From an uncultured Kineosporia sp. (GTDB lineage: Bacteria > Actinomycetota > Actinomycetes > Actinomycetales > Kineosporiaceae): a DNA stretch of 8,132 nt. The notes below the pieces were generated by a model. It saw only the letters and a program-made list of their open reading frames with translations, ran no database searches and was not told where the DNA came from. The stretch is taken from contig CALMAR010000462.1 in the NCBI GenBank assembly GCA_937859855.1, positions 1-8,132 on the forward strand. The letters run 5' to 3'. The translations under genes and the position numbers were made by a program. This document shows, piece by piece, positions 1 through 6,605 of this stretch (position 1 is its first letter; the number at the start of each line of letters is the position of its first letter).

Positions 1-172
1 GGCGACAGGGCGGGGCCTGCGTCGCGGCGCGCCGGGCGACGCTCGGCTCGTCCTGCAGGTCCAGCTGGGCGCGCCGGGCGAGCGCCTCGCGGGCCAGCTC
101 GGCCGGCGGGGGCGAGGAACGGGACGACGTCAACCAGGGCGCGACCCGGGGGCTCCGGCCGGCGTCCCGCAC
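1..172 (-). CDS. Probable 5' part of an unrecognised gene, cut by the left window edge
   Basis: A minus-strand frame with no stop runs from position 238 to the window edge. Its codons below about position 172 end almost only in G or C, while the second codon position is mixed, as expected for real coding DNA here. I place the start at the GTG at 172 because AGGAGG (plus-strand CCTCCT, 178-183) lies five bases upstream. An earlier in-frame GTG at 214 has no good ribosome-binding site and is followed by less typical codons. The visible 57 residues begin VRDAGRSPRVAPWL and contain a helix-prone stretch, PAELAREALARRAQLDLQ. No domain is recognised. It lies 91 bases after the acyl-CoA dehydrogenase stop on the same strand, so co-transcription is plausible. 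It could also be a chance open frame in GC-rich DNA; the missing C-terminal part would decide. Confidence 0.42.
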   Translation of the reverse strand, partial: MRDAGRSPRVAPWLTSSRSSPPPAELAREALARRAQLDLQDEPSVARRAATQAPPCR

Positions 173-177
173 GGTGG

Positions 178-183
178 CCTCCT
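178..183 (-). promoter_or_regulatory. Ribosome-binding site deciding the start at 172
   Basis: The minus strand reads AGGAGG, a near-perfect Shine-Dalgarno core, five bases before the GTG at 172. It is the main reason for preferring that start over the GTG at 214. Confidence 0.45.
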
Positions 184-263
184 CGCCGAGCCCCGGATGT
201 GTGACCTGCTGCACGATCGTCTCATTCCGGACCGGCCGTCACCACCGAGTGCGGGAGCCGCCG

Positions 264-1421
264 TCAGAGCCCCATGCTCTTGGCAATGATGATCTTCATG
301 ACCTCGGACGTGCCGCCGTAGATCCGGTTGACCCGGTTGTCGGCGTAGAGCCGGGCGATGGGGTACTCGTTGATGAACCCGTAGCCGCCGTGCAGCTGCA
401 GGCACCGGTCGATCACCCGGTGAGCCACCTCGGTGCAGAAGAGCTTGGCGGAGGCGGCCTCGGCCGGGGTCAGCTCGTCGGCGTCGAGAGCTTCCAGCGC
501 GCGGTCGGCCACGGCCTGGGCGGCGTCCACCTCGGCCTGGCACGCGGCCAGCTCGAACTTGGTGTTCTGGTAGGAGGCGACCGGCTTGCCGAAGACCTGG
601 CGCTCCCGGGTGTACTCGGTCGCGAACCGCACCGCCGAGGCCGCCTGGGTGTAGGCGCCGTAGGCGATGCCCAGGCGTTCCTGCGGGAGGTTCTGACCGA
701 GGTAGGTGAAGCCCCGGTTCTCCTCCCCCAGCAGGTCCTCGACCGGCACCGCGACGTCGGCGAAGGCCAGTTCGGCTGTGTCGGACGTCTTCAGGCCGAG
801 CTTGTCGAGCTTGCGCCCGACCGAGTAGCCCTCCGAGGCGGCGTCCACCACCAGCAGCGAGATGCCGAACCGGCGGTCGTCGTCCTTCGGCGGCGACGTG
901 CGGGCGCAGACGATCACCCGGTCGGCGTGCACGCCGCCGGTGATGAACGTCTTGGCGCCGTTCAGCAGGTAGTGGGTGCCGTCCGCGGACAGCTTCGCGG
1001 AGGTCCGCATCCCGGCCAGGTCGGAGCCGGTGCCGGGCTCGGTCATCGCGATCGCGAACATGGTCTCCCCGGTGACGAACGACGGCAGCCAGCGCTTCTT
1101 CTGCTCGTCCGTGCCGAGCTTGAGCAGGTAGGGCAGGCAGAGCGCGACGTGCACCCCCGAGCCGCCGAACGACACCGCCGCGCGGGCCGTCTCCTCGTAC
1201 TGCAGCGCGGTGTACTTGAACGAGGTGATGCCTGCCCCGCCGTATTCCTCCGGCACCTCGATGCCGAACAGCCCCAGCTCCGCGAGCTTGTAGTAGAAGT
1301 CCCGCGGCAGCTCACCGGCGGCGAACCAGTCCGGGTAGTGCGGGACGACCTCGGCCTCGATGAAGGCACGCAGGGTCTGGCGGAAGGACTCGTGGTCCTC
1401 GGTGAAGACGGTGCGACGCAT
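264..1421 (-). CDS. Acyl-CoA dehydrogenase, long-chain/isovaleryl-type active site
   Basis: This 385-residue protein is a cytoplasmic FAD flavoenzyme that should oxidise an acyl-CoA to the trans-2-enoyl-CoA and pass electrons to electron-transfer flavoprotein. The order is typical of the family: N-terminal helical domain (about 1-120), middle beta-domain with the AMTEPGTGSD signature (125-134), and C-terminal helical domain with RQVFGKPV (274-281), QLHGGYGF (342-349) and IYGGTSEVMK (367-376). Medium- and short-chain enzymes carry their catalytic Glu in the last motif (YEGT); here that place is Gly369. Instead LPQER (245-249) carries Glu248 where the long-chain enzyme has its base, so the enzyme should be active. 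Length is normal. The ATG start has AAGGAG eight bases upstream (plus-strand 1430-1435). Substrate cannot be fixed from sequence; long-chain or branched acyl-CoA is an inference. It is divergent from the SnoaL-like gene. Confidence 0.95.
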   Translation of the reverse strand: MRRTVFTEDHESFRQTLRAFIEAEVVPHYPDWFAAGELPRDFYYKLAELGLFGIEVPEEYGGAGITSFKYTALQYEETARAAVSFGGSGVHVALCLPYLLKLGTDEQKKRWLPSFVTGETMFAIAMTEPGTGSDLAGMRTSAKLSADGTHYLLNGAKTFITGGVHADRVIVCARTSPPKDDDRRFGISLLVVDAASEGYSVGRKLDKLGLKTSDTAELAFADVAVPVEDLLGEENRGFTYLGQNLPQERLGIAYGAYTQAASAVRFATEYTRERQVFGKPVASYQNTKFELAACQAEVDAAQAVADRALEALDADELTPAEAASAKLFCTEVAHRVIDRCLQLHGGYGFINEYPIARLYADNRVNRIYGGTSEVMKIIIAKSMGL

Positions 1422-1497
1422 CGTGGGCGCTCCTTCGTCCTGGGGCCGGCTACCACCACTTCACCAGACGGGACCGGGTCGCGCGAGGATGGGGACC
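1422..1497. promoter_or_regulatory. Divergent intergenic region between acyl-CoA dehydrogenase and SnoaL-like gene
   Basis: These 76 bases separate two genes that start in opposite directions, so promoters for both are expected here unless one gene is leaderless. Each end holds a ribosome-binding site: AAGGAG for the minus-strand gene (1430-1435) and GAGG for the plus-strand gene (1485-1488). I see no convincing -35/-10 pair or operator palindrome. Confidence 0.5.
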
Positions 1498-1878
1498 ATG
1501 TCACGCGACCATGACGGCCTGCTGGCCGCCGAGCGACGACTGCAGGCCGCACAGCGCGCCGGCGACGTCCCGGCGCTGCAGCGGCTGCTCGACGACAGGC
1601 TCGTCGCCATCGGGCCCGACGGCGCCCGTTACACCCGGGACGACGACCTCGACTCCTACCGCAGCGGGACCTCGGTCATCCACGACCTGATCGAGGAGGA
1701 CGTCGAGGTGCTCCTCAGCGGCTCCACCGGCGTGACCCTGTTCCTCGGCACCGTCAGCGGCTCCTTCGCCGGCGAACCCTTCTTGGCCCGGTTGCGCTAC
1801 ACCCGCACGTGGGTTCACGACGAGGCCGGCGGCTGGCGCATCCTGGCGGCGCACATCAGCGCGGCGCCGCGCACGTGA
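1498..1878 (+). CDS. SnoaL-like / DUF4440 family protein (NTF2-like fold)
   Basis: This 126-residue protein has the pattern of small NTF2-like cone-shaped proteins of the DUF4440/SnoaL-like group. It opens with a helix pair, ERRLQAAQRAGDVPALQRLL (12-31), followed by a VAIGPDGARYTRDD hairpin. Later come alternating beta strands and a terminal strand ending GGWRILAAHIS. Family members act as small cyclases or isomerases, or simply bind ligands; nothing here identifies a catalytic residue or substrate. I chose the ATG at 1498 because GAGG sits nine bases upstream and the resulting length fits the family. A second ATG nine bases earlier (1489) is possible, and the open frame extends further upstream only into the neighbouring promoter and gene. 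The next gene, a dehydrogenase/epimerase, begins 77 bases downstream on the same strand. Family assignment is fairly secure; function is unknown. Confidence 0.8.
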   Translation: MSRDHDGLLAAERRLQAAQRAGDVPALQRLLDDRLVAIGPDGARYTRDDDLDSYRSGTSVIHDLIEEDVEVLLSGSTGVTLFLGTVSGSFAGEPFLARLRYTRTWVHDEAGGWRILAAHISAAPRT

Positions 1879-1889
1879 CAGCCGGCGAG

Positions 1890-1919
1890 CACGGCCCCCT
1901 GCGCTGAGGGCACCCCGTG
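1890..1919 (+). terminator. Possible weak hairpin after the SnoaL-like gene
   Basis: CACGG (1890-1894) can pair with CCGTG (1915-1919), and a CCC/GGG pairing lies inside. There is no T-run, so it is at best a weak factor-independent terminator or just GC-rich DNA. It lies 11 bases after the stop codon. Confidence 0.22.
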
Positions 1920-1955
1920 ACCCGAGCCCGGGCGACCGTGCGTGATGCTTGGGTC

Positions 1956-2813
1956 ATGACTCGTGTGGCGGTGACCGGTGGCAGCGGCAAGCTCGGGCGC
2001 GCGGTGGTGCGGGACCTGACGGAGCACGGGCACGAGGTCGTGAACCTGGACACGGCCGGCGCGCGCGAACAGGCGACGCCGTTCATCCGCATCGACCTCA
2101 CCGACTACGGCTCCGTGATCGACTGCCTCACCACCAACGACGGTCTGGGCGGCCCGGTCGAGGCGGTGGTCCACCTGGCCGCGATCCCGGCGCCCGGGCT
2201 CACCGCCAACGCCGCCACGTTCGCCAACAACGCGGTGACGAGCTACAACGTCTTCGCCGCTGCCCGGGCGGCCGGCATCACCAACGTGGTCTGGGCCTCC
2301 AGCGAGACCGTGCTGGGCCTGCCGTTCGACACGCCGCCGCCGTACATCCCGGTGGACGAGGAGTACCCCGCGCGTCCGGAGTCCACGTACTCGTTGGTCA
2401 AGCACCTCGAGGAACAGATGGCCGTGCAGTTCTGCCGATGGGATCCCCGGCTGAAGATGTTCGGGCTGCGCTTCTCCAACGTGATGGATCCCGAGGACTA
2501 CGCGGCGTTTCCGGCCTTCGACGAGGACCCGACCAGCCGCAGCTGGAACCTGTGGGGTTACATCGACGCCCGGGACGGCGCGCAGGCGGTGCGCAGGGCG
2601 CTGGAGTTCGACGGTGCAGGCACGGAGGTCTTCGTGATCGCGAACGCCGACACCGTGATGAGCCGGTCCAGCGCCGGCCTCGCCGCCGAGTACTTCCCCA
2701 ACGTGCCGGTGACGCGGGAACTCGGCGAGCACGAGACCCTGCTGTGCATCGACAAGGCCCGCCGGGTACTGGGTTACGAGCCCCGGCACTCCTGGCGCGA
2801 CCACGCCGGCTGA
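1956..2813 (+). CDS. NAD(P)-dependent epimerase/dehydratase (extended short-chain dehydrogenase)
   Basis: This 285-residue protein has the extended short-chain dehydrogenase/reductase fold. The N-terminal Rossmann motif is TGGSGKLG (7-14). Asp32 at the end of strand two suggests NAD rather than NADP. VVHLAAIP (71-78) is the family's HxAA-type motif, VVWASSETVLG (111-121) supplies the catalytic Ser, and Y145SLVK149 is the YxxxK pair. Such enzymes act on nucleotide sugars, free sugars, uronic acids or small ketones. The ordering resembles uronate dehydrogenase and UDP-sugar epimerases, but I cannot choose between them. I prefer the ATG at 1956 because the Rossmann strand follows directly (MTRVAVTGG). 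The GTG at 1917 would add 13 residues not expected in the family. No clear Shine-Dalgarno precedes 1956, so leaderless or weakly led translation is possible. A link with the SnoaL-like gene upstream is suggested only by proximity. Confidence 0.88.
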   Translation: MTRVAVTGGSGKLGRAVVRDLTEHGHEVVNLDTAGAREQATPFIRIDLTDYGSVIDCLTTNDGLGGPVEAVVHLAAIPAPGLTANAATFANNAVTSYNVFAAARAAGITNVVWASSETVLGLPFDTPPPYIPVDEEYPARPESTYSLVKHLEEQMAVQFCRWDPRLKMFGLRFSNVMDPEDYAAFPAFDEDPTSRSWNLWGYIDARDGAQAVRRALEFDGAGTEVFVIANADTVMSRSSAGLAAEYFPNVPVTRELGEHETLLCIDKARRVLGYEPRHSWRDHAG

Positions 2814-2871
2814 GCCGGGCCTGCGTGCCGATCCTGCGGTCGATCCGAACGCACCCGGCGCTCATTCATCA

Positions 2872-2904
2872 GGAGACTCCCTGCTAAGGATCCTTCTCGT
2901 CTCC
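2872..2904. repeat. Nested inverted repeats, possible operator or terminator
   Basis: GGAGAC (2872-2877) and GTCTCC (2899-2904) are exact reverse complements. Between them is the ten-base perfect palindrome AAGGATCCTT (2886-2895). GGAG-A-CTCC (2872-2880) is a smaller palindrome inside the left arm. The element lies 59 bases after the dehydrogenase/epimerase stop and 21 bases before the TTGACA box. It could end upstream transcription or bind a regulator of the downstream gene. Neither role is proven, and short palindromes also arise by chance. Confidence 0.4.
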
Positions 2905-2924
2905 GTTATGGATTCGTCCGGCCG

Positions 2925-2954
2925 TTGACACGCTCGGCGCGAACGGAGGTGAAT
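2925..2954 (+). promoter_or_regulatory. Candidate sigma-70-type promoter for the secreted dehydrogenase
   Basis: TTGACA (2925-2930) matches the consensus -35 hexamer exactly. The best-spaced -10 candidate is GTGAAT (2949-2954, 18-base spacer), which is a poor match, so only the -35 half is convincing. Its orientation and position fit the gene starting at 3133. Confidence 0.3.
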
Positions 2955-3119
2955 GTAGGCAAGTAGCAAGATCTCGACTACCGGAATCACACAGTGGAGG
3001 CCGGCGGGCAGCGGCTCGACCGGCACGGCACCGCGACCGACGTCCGGGCCGAACCGTCTGCGGGGTGACCGGCGGAACCGTGCCATCGGCATCGTGGCGG
3101 CACCCACGAGAACAGCGCG

Positions 3120-3126
3120 AAGGGGA
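3120..3126 (+). promoter_or_regulatory. Ribosome-binding site deciding the start at 3133
   Basis: AAGGGGA lies six bases before the ATG at 3133. It rules against the in-frame GTG at 3094, which would put an extra 13-residue tail ahead of the signal peptide. Confidence 0.75.
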
Positions 3127-3132
3127 CATTCA

Positions 3133-5226
3133 ATGCCCATGCTGGCCTTCTCCCGGCGAGGCCGACCGCGTCTCGTGGTTGCCGTGGTCGTATCGGCGAT
3201 CGCCGCATCGATCGCGATCTTGACCGTCGCGGTGTCACCGGCCCAGGCAGCGACGTCCACCATCAAGGGCGTCGGGTCCGGTCGGTGCCTGGACGTGATC
3301 GGGCGGGCCACCGCTCCCGGCACCGGCGTCAACATCTTCGACTGCAACGGTCAGAGCAACCAGGCCTGGACCTCGACCTCCGCCGGTGAGCTGCGTGCCT
3401 ACGACGGTTCGATGTGCCTGGATGTCAAGGGACGGAGCACCACGGCCGGGGCCACGGTGCAGATCTACACCTGCAACGGTGGCACCAACCAGCAGTGGAA
3501 GATCAACGCCAACGGCACGATCACCGGTGTGCAGTCCGGGCTGTGCCTGGACGTCGTCGGGGCCCGTACCGCGAACAGCACGCTGGTCCAGATGTGGCCG
3601 TGCAACGGCGGCAGCAACCAGCAGTGGACGACATCCCTGGCGGTCGCCGACACCCAGCCGCCGACGGTGCCGGGCAATGCGCGGGTCAGCGCCCTGCTCT
3701 GCGACTCGGTGACCTTCGCCTGGAACGCTTCGACCGACAACATCGGGGTGGCCTTCTACGACGTCTACCACGACGGCCAGCTGATGAAGTCGGTCAGCGG
3801 AACCACCCTCTCCACCAGCCTGACCGTCGTCCCCGGAGTGACCTGGGGCTTGTACGTCAACGCCCGGGACGCCGCGGGCAACGTCTCGCAGGCCAGCAGC
3901 ACGGTGCCGATCACCCCCCCGCAATGCCAGGTGGACACCACCAAGCCGACCGCGCCGACCGGCCTGACCAGCACCGTCTCCGGCACCACGGTCACCTTGC
4001 GATGGACGGCCGCGACCGACAACGTCGCCGTCAAGTACTACGACGTCTACCGCAACGACGCCAAGGTCGGCACGGTCAGCGGCAGCGGCACGGTTCCTCC
4101 GGCGACCTCCTTCATCGACAGCGGCCTGACCGCCAGCACCACGTACAGCTACTACGTGGTGGCCCGCGACGCGCAGGCCAACGTGTCGTCGCACAGCAAC
4201 ACCGTGTCCGTGACCACGGCCGCCGCCTGCAGCAACCCCGTCTGCACGGTCACCCAGATCACCACGGACACCGACATTCCCTGGGGGCTGACCACCCTGC
4301 CGGACGGCACGATCCTCTACAACCGGCGCGACGCCCACGACATCGTCCACCTGAACCCGGCCAACGGCAGCAAGACCACGGTCGGCACGGTTCCGAACGT
4401 GGACGAGACCGACGGCGAGGGCGGCCTGCTCGGCCTGGCGATCGCGCCGACCTTCACCACGGATCACTGGCTCTACATCATGCACACCTCTCCGACCGAC
4501 AACCGGATCGTCCGGATCAAGTACGAGAACGACAAGCTGACCCTCAGCAGCGAGCAGATCCTGCTCAGCGGGATCCTGCGGAACAAGTTCCACAACGGCG
4601 GCCGGCTGCGCTTCGGCCCCGACGGCAAGCTCTACGCCAGCACCGGTGACGCCCAGAACGGCGACAACGCGCAGAACAAGTCCAGCCTGAACGGCAAGAT
4701 CCTTCGGCTGAACCCCGACGGCTCGGTGCCCTCGGACAACCCGTTCGGCAACTACGTGTGGAGTTACGGGCACCGCAATCCGCAGGGCCTGGCCTTCGAC
4801 TCCCAAGGCCGGCTCTGGGAGCAGGAGTTCGGCAACTCGATCATGGACGAGACCAACTTGATCACCAAGGGTGGCAACTACGGCTGGCCGGCCTGCGAGG
4901 GCACCACCGGCACCTGTGGAACCGCCGGCTTCATCGCCCCGAAGCACACCTACCCCACGGCCGACGGGTCCTGCTCCGGAATCGCGATCGTGCGCGACGT
5001 CCTCTACGTGGCCTGCGAACGAGGCACCCGGATGTACCGCGAGGTGATCAGCGGCAGCGACCTGACGAACGTGCAGACCTACTTCAACGGCACCTACGGC
5101 AGGCTTCGAACGGTGGAACCGGCACCGGACGGCGGTCTGTGGCTGACCACCACCAACAACGGCGACAAGGACAGCATCGCCAACAACAGCAACGAGAAGA
5201 TCCTGCACGTCGCCCTCGGCACGTGA
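3133..5226 (+). CDS. Secreted ricin-B lectin / FnIII / PQQ-dependent sugar dehydrogenase
   Basis: This 697-residue protein is predicted to be exported. A basic N-terminus (SRRGRPR), a hydrophobic core (about 14-35) and SPAQA with likely cleavage near 39-40 form the signal peptide. Residues 41-168 are a beta-trefoil lectin (ricin-B/CBM13) with three repeats, each with CLDV (Cys52, 95, 138), a partner Cys (71, 114, 157) and QxW (77-79, 120-122, 163-165). Two fibronectin type III domains follow (about 173-263 and 268-363). Residues 370-694 form a glucose/sorbosone dehydrogenase beta-propeller with GEGGLLGLAI (428-437), HNGGRLRFGPDG (487-498), GKILRLNPDG (521-530), YGHRNPQGLAF (545-555) and GGNYGWP (580-586). 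His487 matches the catalytic base of soluble PQQ glucose dehydrogenase; Arg548-Asn549 match its cofactor-contact region. The inferred reaction is oxidation of an aldose or oligosaccharide end to the lactone using PQQ. Extra cysteines (366, 371, 588, 595, 614, 628) fit disulfides. No PQQ synthesis gene is visible. Sugar substrate is unknown. Confidence 0.93.
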   Translation: MPMLAFSRRGRPRLVVAVVVSAIAASIAILTVAVSPAQAATSTIKGVGSGRCLDVIGRATAPGTGVNIFDCNGQSNQAWTSTSAGELRAYDGSMCLDVKGRSTTAGATVQIYTCNGGTNQQWKINANGTITGVQSGLCLDVVGARTANSTLVQMWPCNGGSNQQWTTSLAVADTQPPTVPGNARVSALLCDSVTFAWNASTDNIGVAFYDVYHDGQLMKSVSGTTLSTSLTVVPGVTWGLYVNARDAAGNVSQASSTVPITPPQCQVDTTKPTAPTGLTSTVSGTTVTLRWTAATDNVAVKYYDVYRNDAKVGTVSGSGTVPPATSFIDSGLTASTTYSYYVVARDAQANVSSHSNTVSVTTAAACSNPVCTVTQITTDTDIPWGLTTLPDGTILYNRRDAHDIVHLNPANGSKTTVGTVPNVDETDGEGGLLGLAIAPTFTTDHWLYIMHTSPTDNRIVRIKYENDKLTLSSEQILLSGILRNKFHNGGRLRFGPDGKLYASTGDAQNGDNAQNKSSLNGKILRLNPDGSVPSDNPFGNYVWSYGHRNPQGLAFDSQGRLWEQEFGNSIMDETNLITKGGNYGWPACEGTTGTCGTAGFIAPKHTYPTADGSCSGIAIVRDVLYVACERGTRMYREVISGSDLTNVQTYFNGTYGRLRTVEPAPDGGLWLTTTNNGDKDSIANNSNEKILHVALGT

Positions 5227-5240
5227 GTTTCCGACGCCGG

Positions 5241-5266
5241 CGCATCGTCGTGAACGACGACTTGCG
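5241..5266. terminator. Hairpin between convergent genes, possible bidirectional terminator
   Basis: TCGTCG (5245-5250) pairs with CGACGA (5255-5260) around a TGAA loop. CGCA (5241-5244) and TGCG (5263-5266) extend the stem past a two-base bulge. It sits in the 52-base gap between two genes that end facing each other. There is no T-run, so it would be a weak or Rho-assisted terminator. Confidence 0.45.
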
Positions 5267-5278
5267 GCAGGTCGAAGC

Positions 5279-6508
5279 TCAGTTCGGCGTCGTCTCCCCG
5301 CGAAGCTGGAGGAGGAACGAACGCAGGTCCTCGACGAGCAGGTCGGGAGCTTCGTAGAAGGGGAAGTGCCCTCCGCGGGGCATGGTCACGTAACGCACCA
5401 CATGGTGGGACTTCTCGGCGACCGCCCTGGAAGGCGTCGGAAAGACCGGGTCCTGGAACGCTGCGACGGCGGTGGGGACCTCGACGCGCCGGCCGGGAGG
5501 CAATGCCATCTCCTCGTGCTGCTTGGCCCCGTAGATCCAGGTCGAGGTCGGGAAGGCGTCCGTGACCAGATAGAGCATGACCTCGGTCAGGAGCTGATCT
5601 GGTGAGTAGAGGTCCTCGAACGCTGCTTCGCGCAGGTCCGACCAGGCGTGGAACGCCTCGATGATCCAGGCGGCGACTCCGACGGGGCTGTCGGCCATGG
5701 CGTAGGCGAGCTTGGCGGGCTTGGTGGCCTGCAGCAGGGAATAGGCACCCTCACGCTGCCACCGCCGGGCTTCGTCGGCGACGAATTCCTTCTCCTCGTC
5801 GGTGGCGTCCTCGGCCACCTCGCCGGTCAGCTGCGGCGCGGACGCGTCGCGCAGGGCGATCTCGGTCGTGTGGATGCCGGCCACCCGTTCCGGGCGGTGC
5901 AAGCCGAGCAGGCTGGTGATGTGAGCGCCCCAGTCGCCGCCGTGCACCAGGTAGTTGTCGTAACCGAGGGTCTTCATCAGCCTGTCGAAGAGCAATCCGA
6001 TGGCACGCGGCCCCATCGGCGTGGCCGGGCGCTGGGAGAAGTCGAAGCCCGGATACGACGGGATGATCACGTCGAACGCCTCGTCGGCGCGGCCGCCGTG
6101 CCGCTCGGGGTGAGCCAGGCGGTCCACCAGGTGGCTGTAGGAATGGAACGAGTACGGCCACCCGTGCGCGATCAGCAACGGCATCGGCGACGGGCCCGAA
6201 CCTCGCTCGTGGACGAAATGCACGTCCAGGTCGTCGACCTCGACGAGGAACTGAGGCACGGCGTTCATCGCACGTTCCTGCGCGCGCCAGTCGTACTGGT
6301 CCACCCAGTAGGCGCAGAGCTCACGCATGAACGCGATCGGCGGCCCGTAGCGCCAGTCACCGGCTTCGGGCGGCTCAGGCAGCGCGTCCCAACGGTAGGA
6401 CGCGACCCGGTGCCTGATCCGGTCGAGAACCTCCTGTGACACCTCGACGCGGTAGGGCCGTGCCCGTGCAGCGCCCGACGCTGCGGCGGACTGCCTCGTC
6501 GATGTCAT
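5279..6508 (-). CDS. Epoxide hydrolase (alpha/beta-hydrolase with EHN domain)
   Basis: This 409-residue enzyme should hydrolyse an epoxide to a vicinal diol through a covalent ester on Asp. An epoxide hydrolase N-terminal domain (about 17-122, starting PYRVEVSQEVLDRIRHRV) precedes the alpha/beta-hydrolase core. The oxyanion motif is HGWP (115-118). The nucleophile Asp192 lies in GGDWGAH, His381 in GGHFPFYEAPD, and Asp353 is the likely acid. The two ring-opening tyrosines are probably Tyr256 (in GAYSLLQATKP) and Tyr326 (in IYGAK). The cap motif DSPVGVAAWI is also present. All key positions are intact and the length is typical. I choose the ATG at 6508, with AAGGGAG five bases upstream; the adjacent GTG at 6511 would lengthen it by one residue. 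No signal peptide is seen. It follows the polyol dehydrogenase by 97 bases on the same strand. Members of this family include both xenobiotic and biosynthetic enzymes; the substrate is unknown. Confidence 0.94.
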   Translation of the reverse strand: MTSTRQSAAASGAARARPYRVEVSQEVLDRIRHRVASYRWDALPEPPEAGDWRYGPPIAFMRELCAYWVDQYDWRAQERAMNAVPQFLVEVDDLDVHFVHERGSGPSPMPLLIAHGWPYSFHSYSHLVDRLAHPERHGGRADEAFDVIIPSYPGFDFSQRPATPMGPRAIGLLFDRLMKTLGYDNYLVHGGDWGAHITSLLGLHRPERVAGIHTTEIALRDASAPQLTGEVAEDATDEEKEFVADEARRWQREGAYSLLQATKPAKLAYAMADSPVGVAAWIIEAFHAWSDLREAAFEDLYSPDQLLTEVMLYLVTDAFPTSTWIYGAKQHEEMALPPGRRVEVPTAVAAFQDPVFPTPSRAVAEKSHHVVRYVTMPRGGHFPFYEAPDLLVEDLRSFLLQLRGETTPN

Positions 6509-6513
6509 CACCG

Positions 6514-6520
6514 CTCCCTT
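6514..6520 (-). promoter_or_regulatory. Ribosome-binding site of the epoxide hydrolase
   Basis: The minus strand reads AAGGGAG five bases before the ATG at 6508. Only two bases separate it from the overlapping GTG at 6511, which makes the ATG the better start. Confidence 0.65.
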
Positions 6521-6605
6521 GCCGTGCGTAGAGATGGGCAGGCCTGTCGCCCACCGCTGTCCGGTCGGCCCGAGCCGCGCGAGCGAGCAACGGCGAGCTC
6601 GGTGT

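Larger units (their letters stand above)
2814..3132 (+). other. Gene-free leader region upstream of the secreted dehydrogenase
   Basis: About 320 bases hold no recognisable gene. The first part has nested inverted repeats (2872-2904). A TTGACA box lies at 2925-2930. A wider inverted repeat pairs GGCACGG (3022-3028) with CCGTGCC (3078-3084). A strong ribosome-binding site (3120-3126) ends the region. A seven-codon frame, ATG at 2908 to TGA at 2928, has no ribosome-binding site and is probably chance. If transcription starts just after the TTGACA box, the mRNA leader would be about 170 bases with potential to fold. I do not recognise a known riboswitch class. Confidence 0.6.

Noticed and set aside
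174..1514. A 446-codon plus-strand frame opposite the acyl-CoA dehydrogenase
   Set aside because: The minus-strand frame carries every acyl-CoA dehydrogenase signature; this product is low-complexity and unrecognisable.
1815..2804. A 329-codon minus-strand frame opposite the dehydrogenase/epimerase
   Set aside because: The plus strand has the Rossmann and YxxxK motifs; the antisense product has no family features.
2908..2928. A seven-codon leader peptide upstream of the secreted dehydrogenase
   Set aside because: It has no ribosome-binding site, overlaps the candidate -35 box and shows no run of regulatory codons.
3151..3171. Twin-arginine export signal in the secreted dehydrogenase
   Set aside because: The SRRGRPR stretch has the two arginines but lacks the usual hydrophobic residues after them. 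A Sec-type signal is at least as likely, so Tat is not claimed.
3649..4221. The two FnIII-coding segments as a DNA tandem repeat
   Set aside because: The domains are similar in fold and in short motifs such as YDVY and ARDA, but their nucleotide sequences are well diverged. This is an old domain duplication, not a DNA repeat.
3235..5208. A 657-codon open frame on the minus strand, opposite the secreted dehydrogenase
   Set aside because: Its product is rich in Val, Gly, Arg and Asp with no domain, and it mirrors a plus-strand gene with clear motifs. Long antisense frames are expected when third codon positions are almost all G or C.
5648..6439. A 263-codon plus-strand frame inside the epoxide hydrolase gene
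   Set aside because: It is a composition shadow of a gene with a complete catalytic set on the other strand.
6535..6553. TGGGC/GCCCA hairpin between the polyol dehydrogenase and epoxide hydrolase genes
   Set aside because: A five-base stem in GC-rich DNA without a T-run is too weak to call a terminator.
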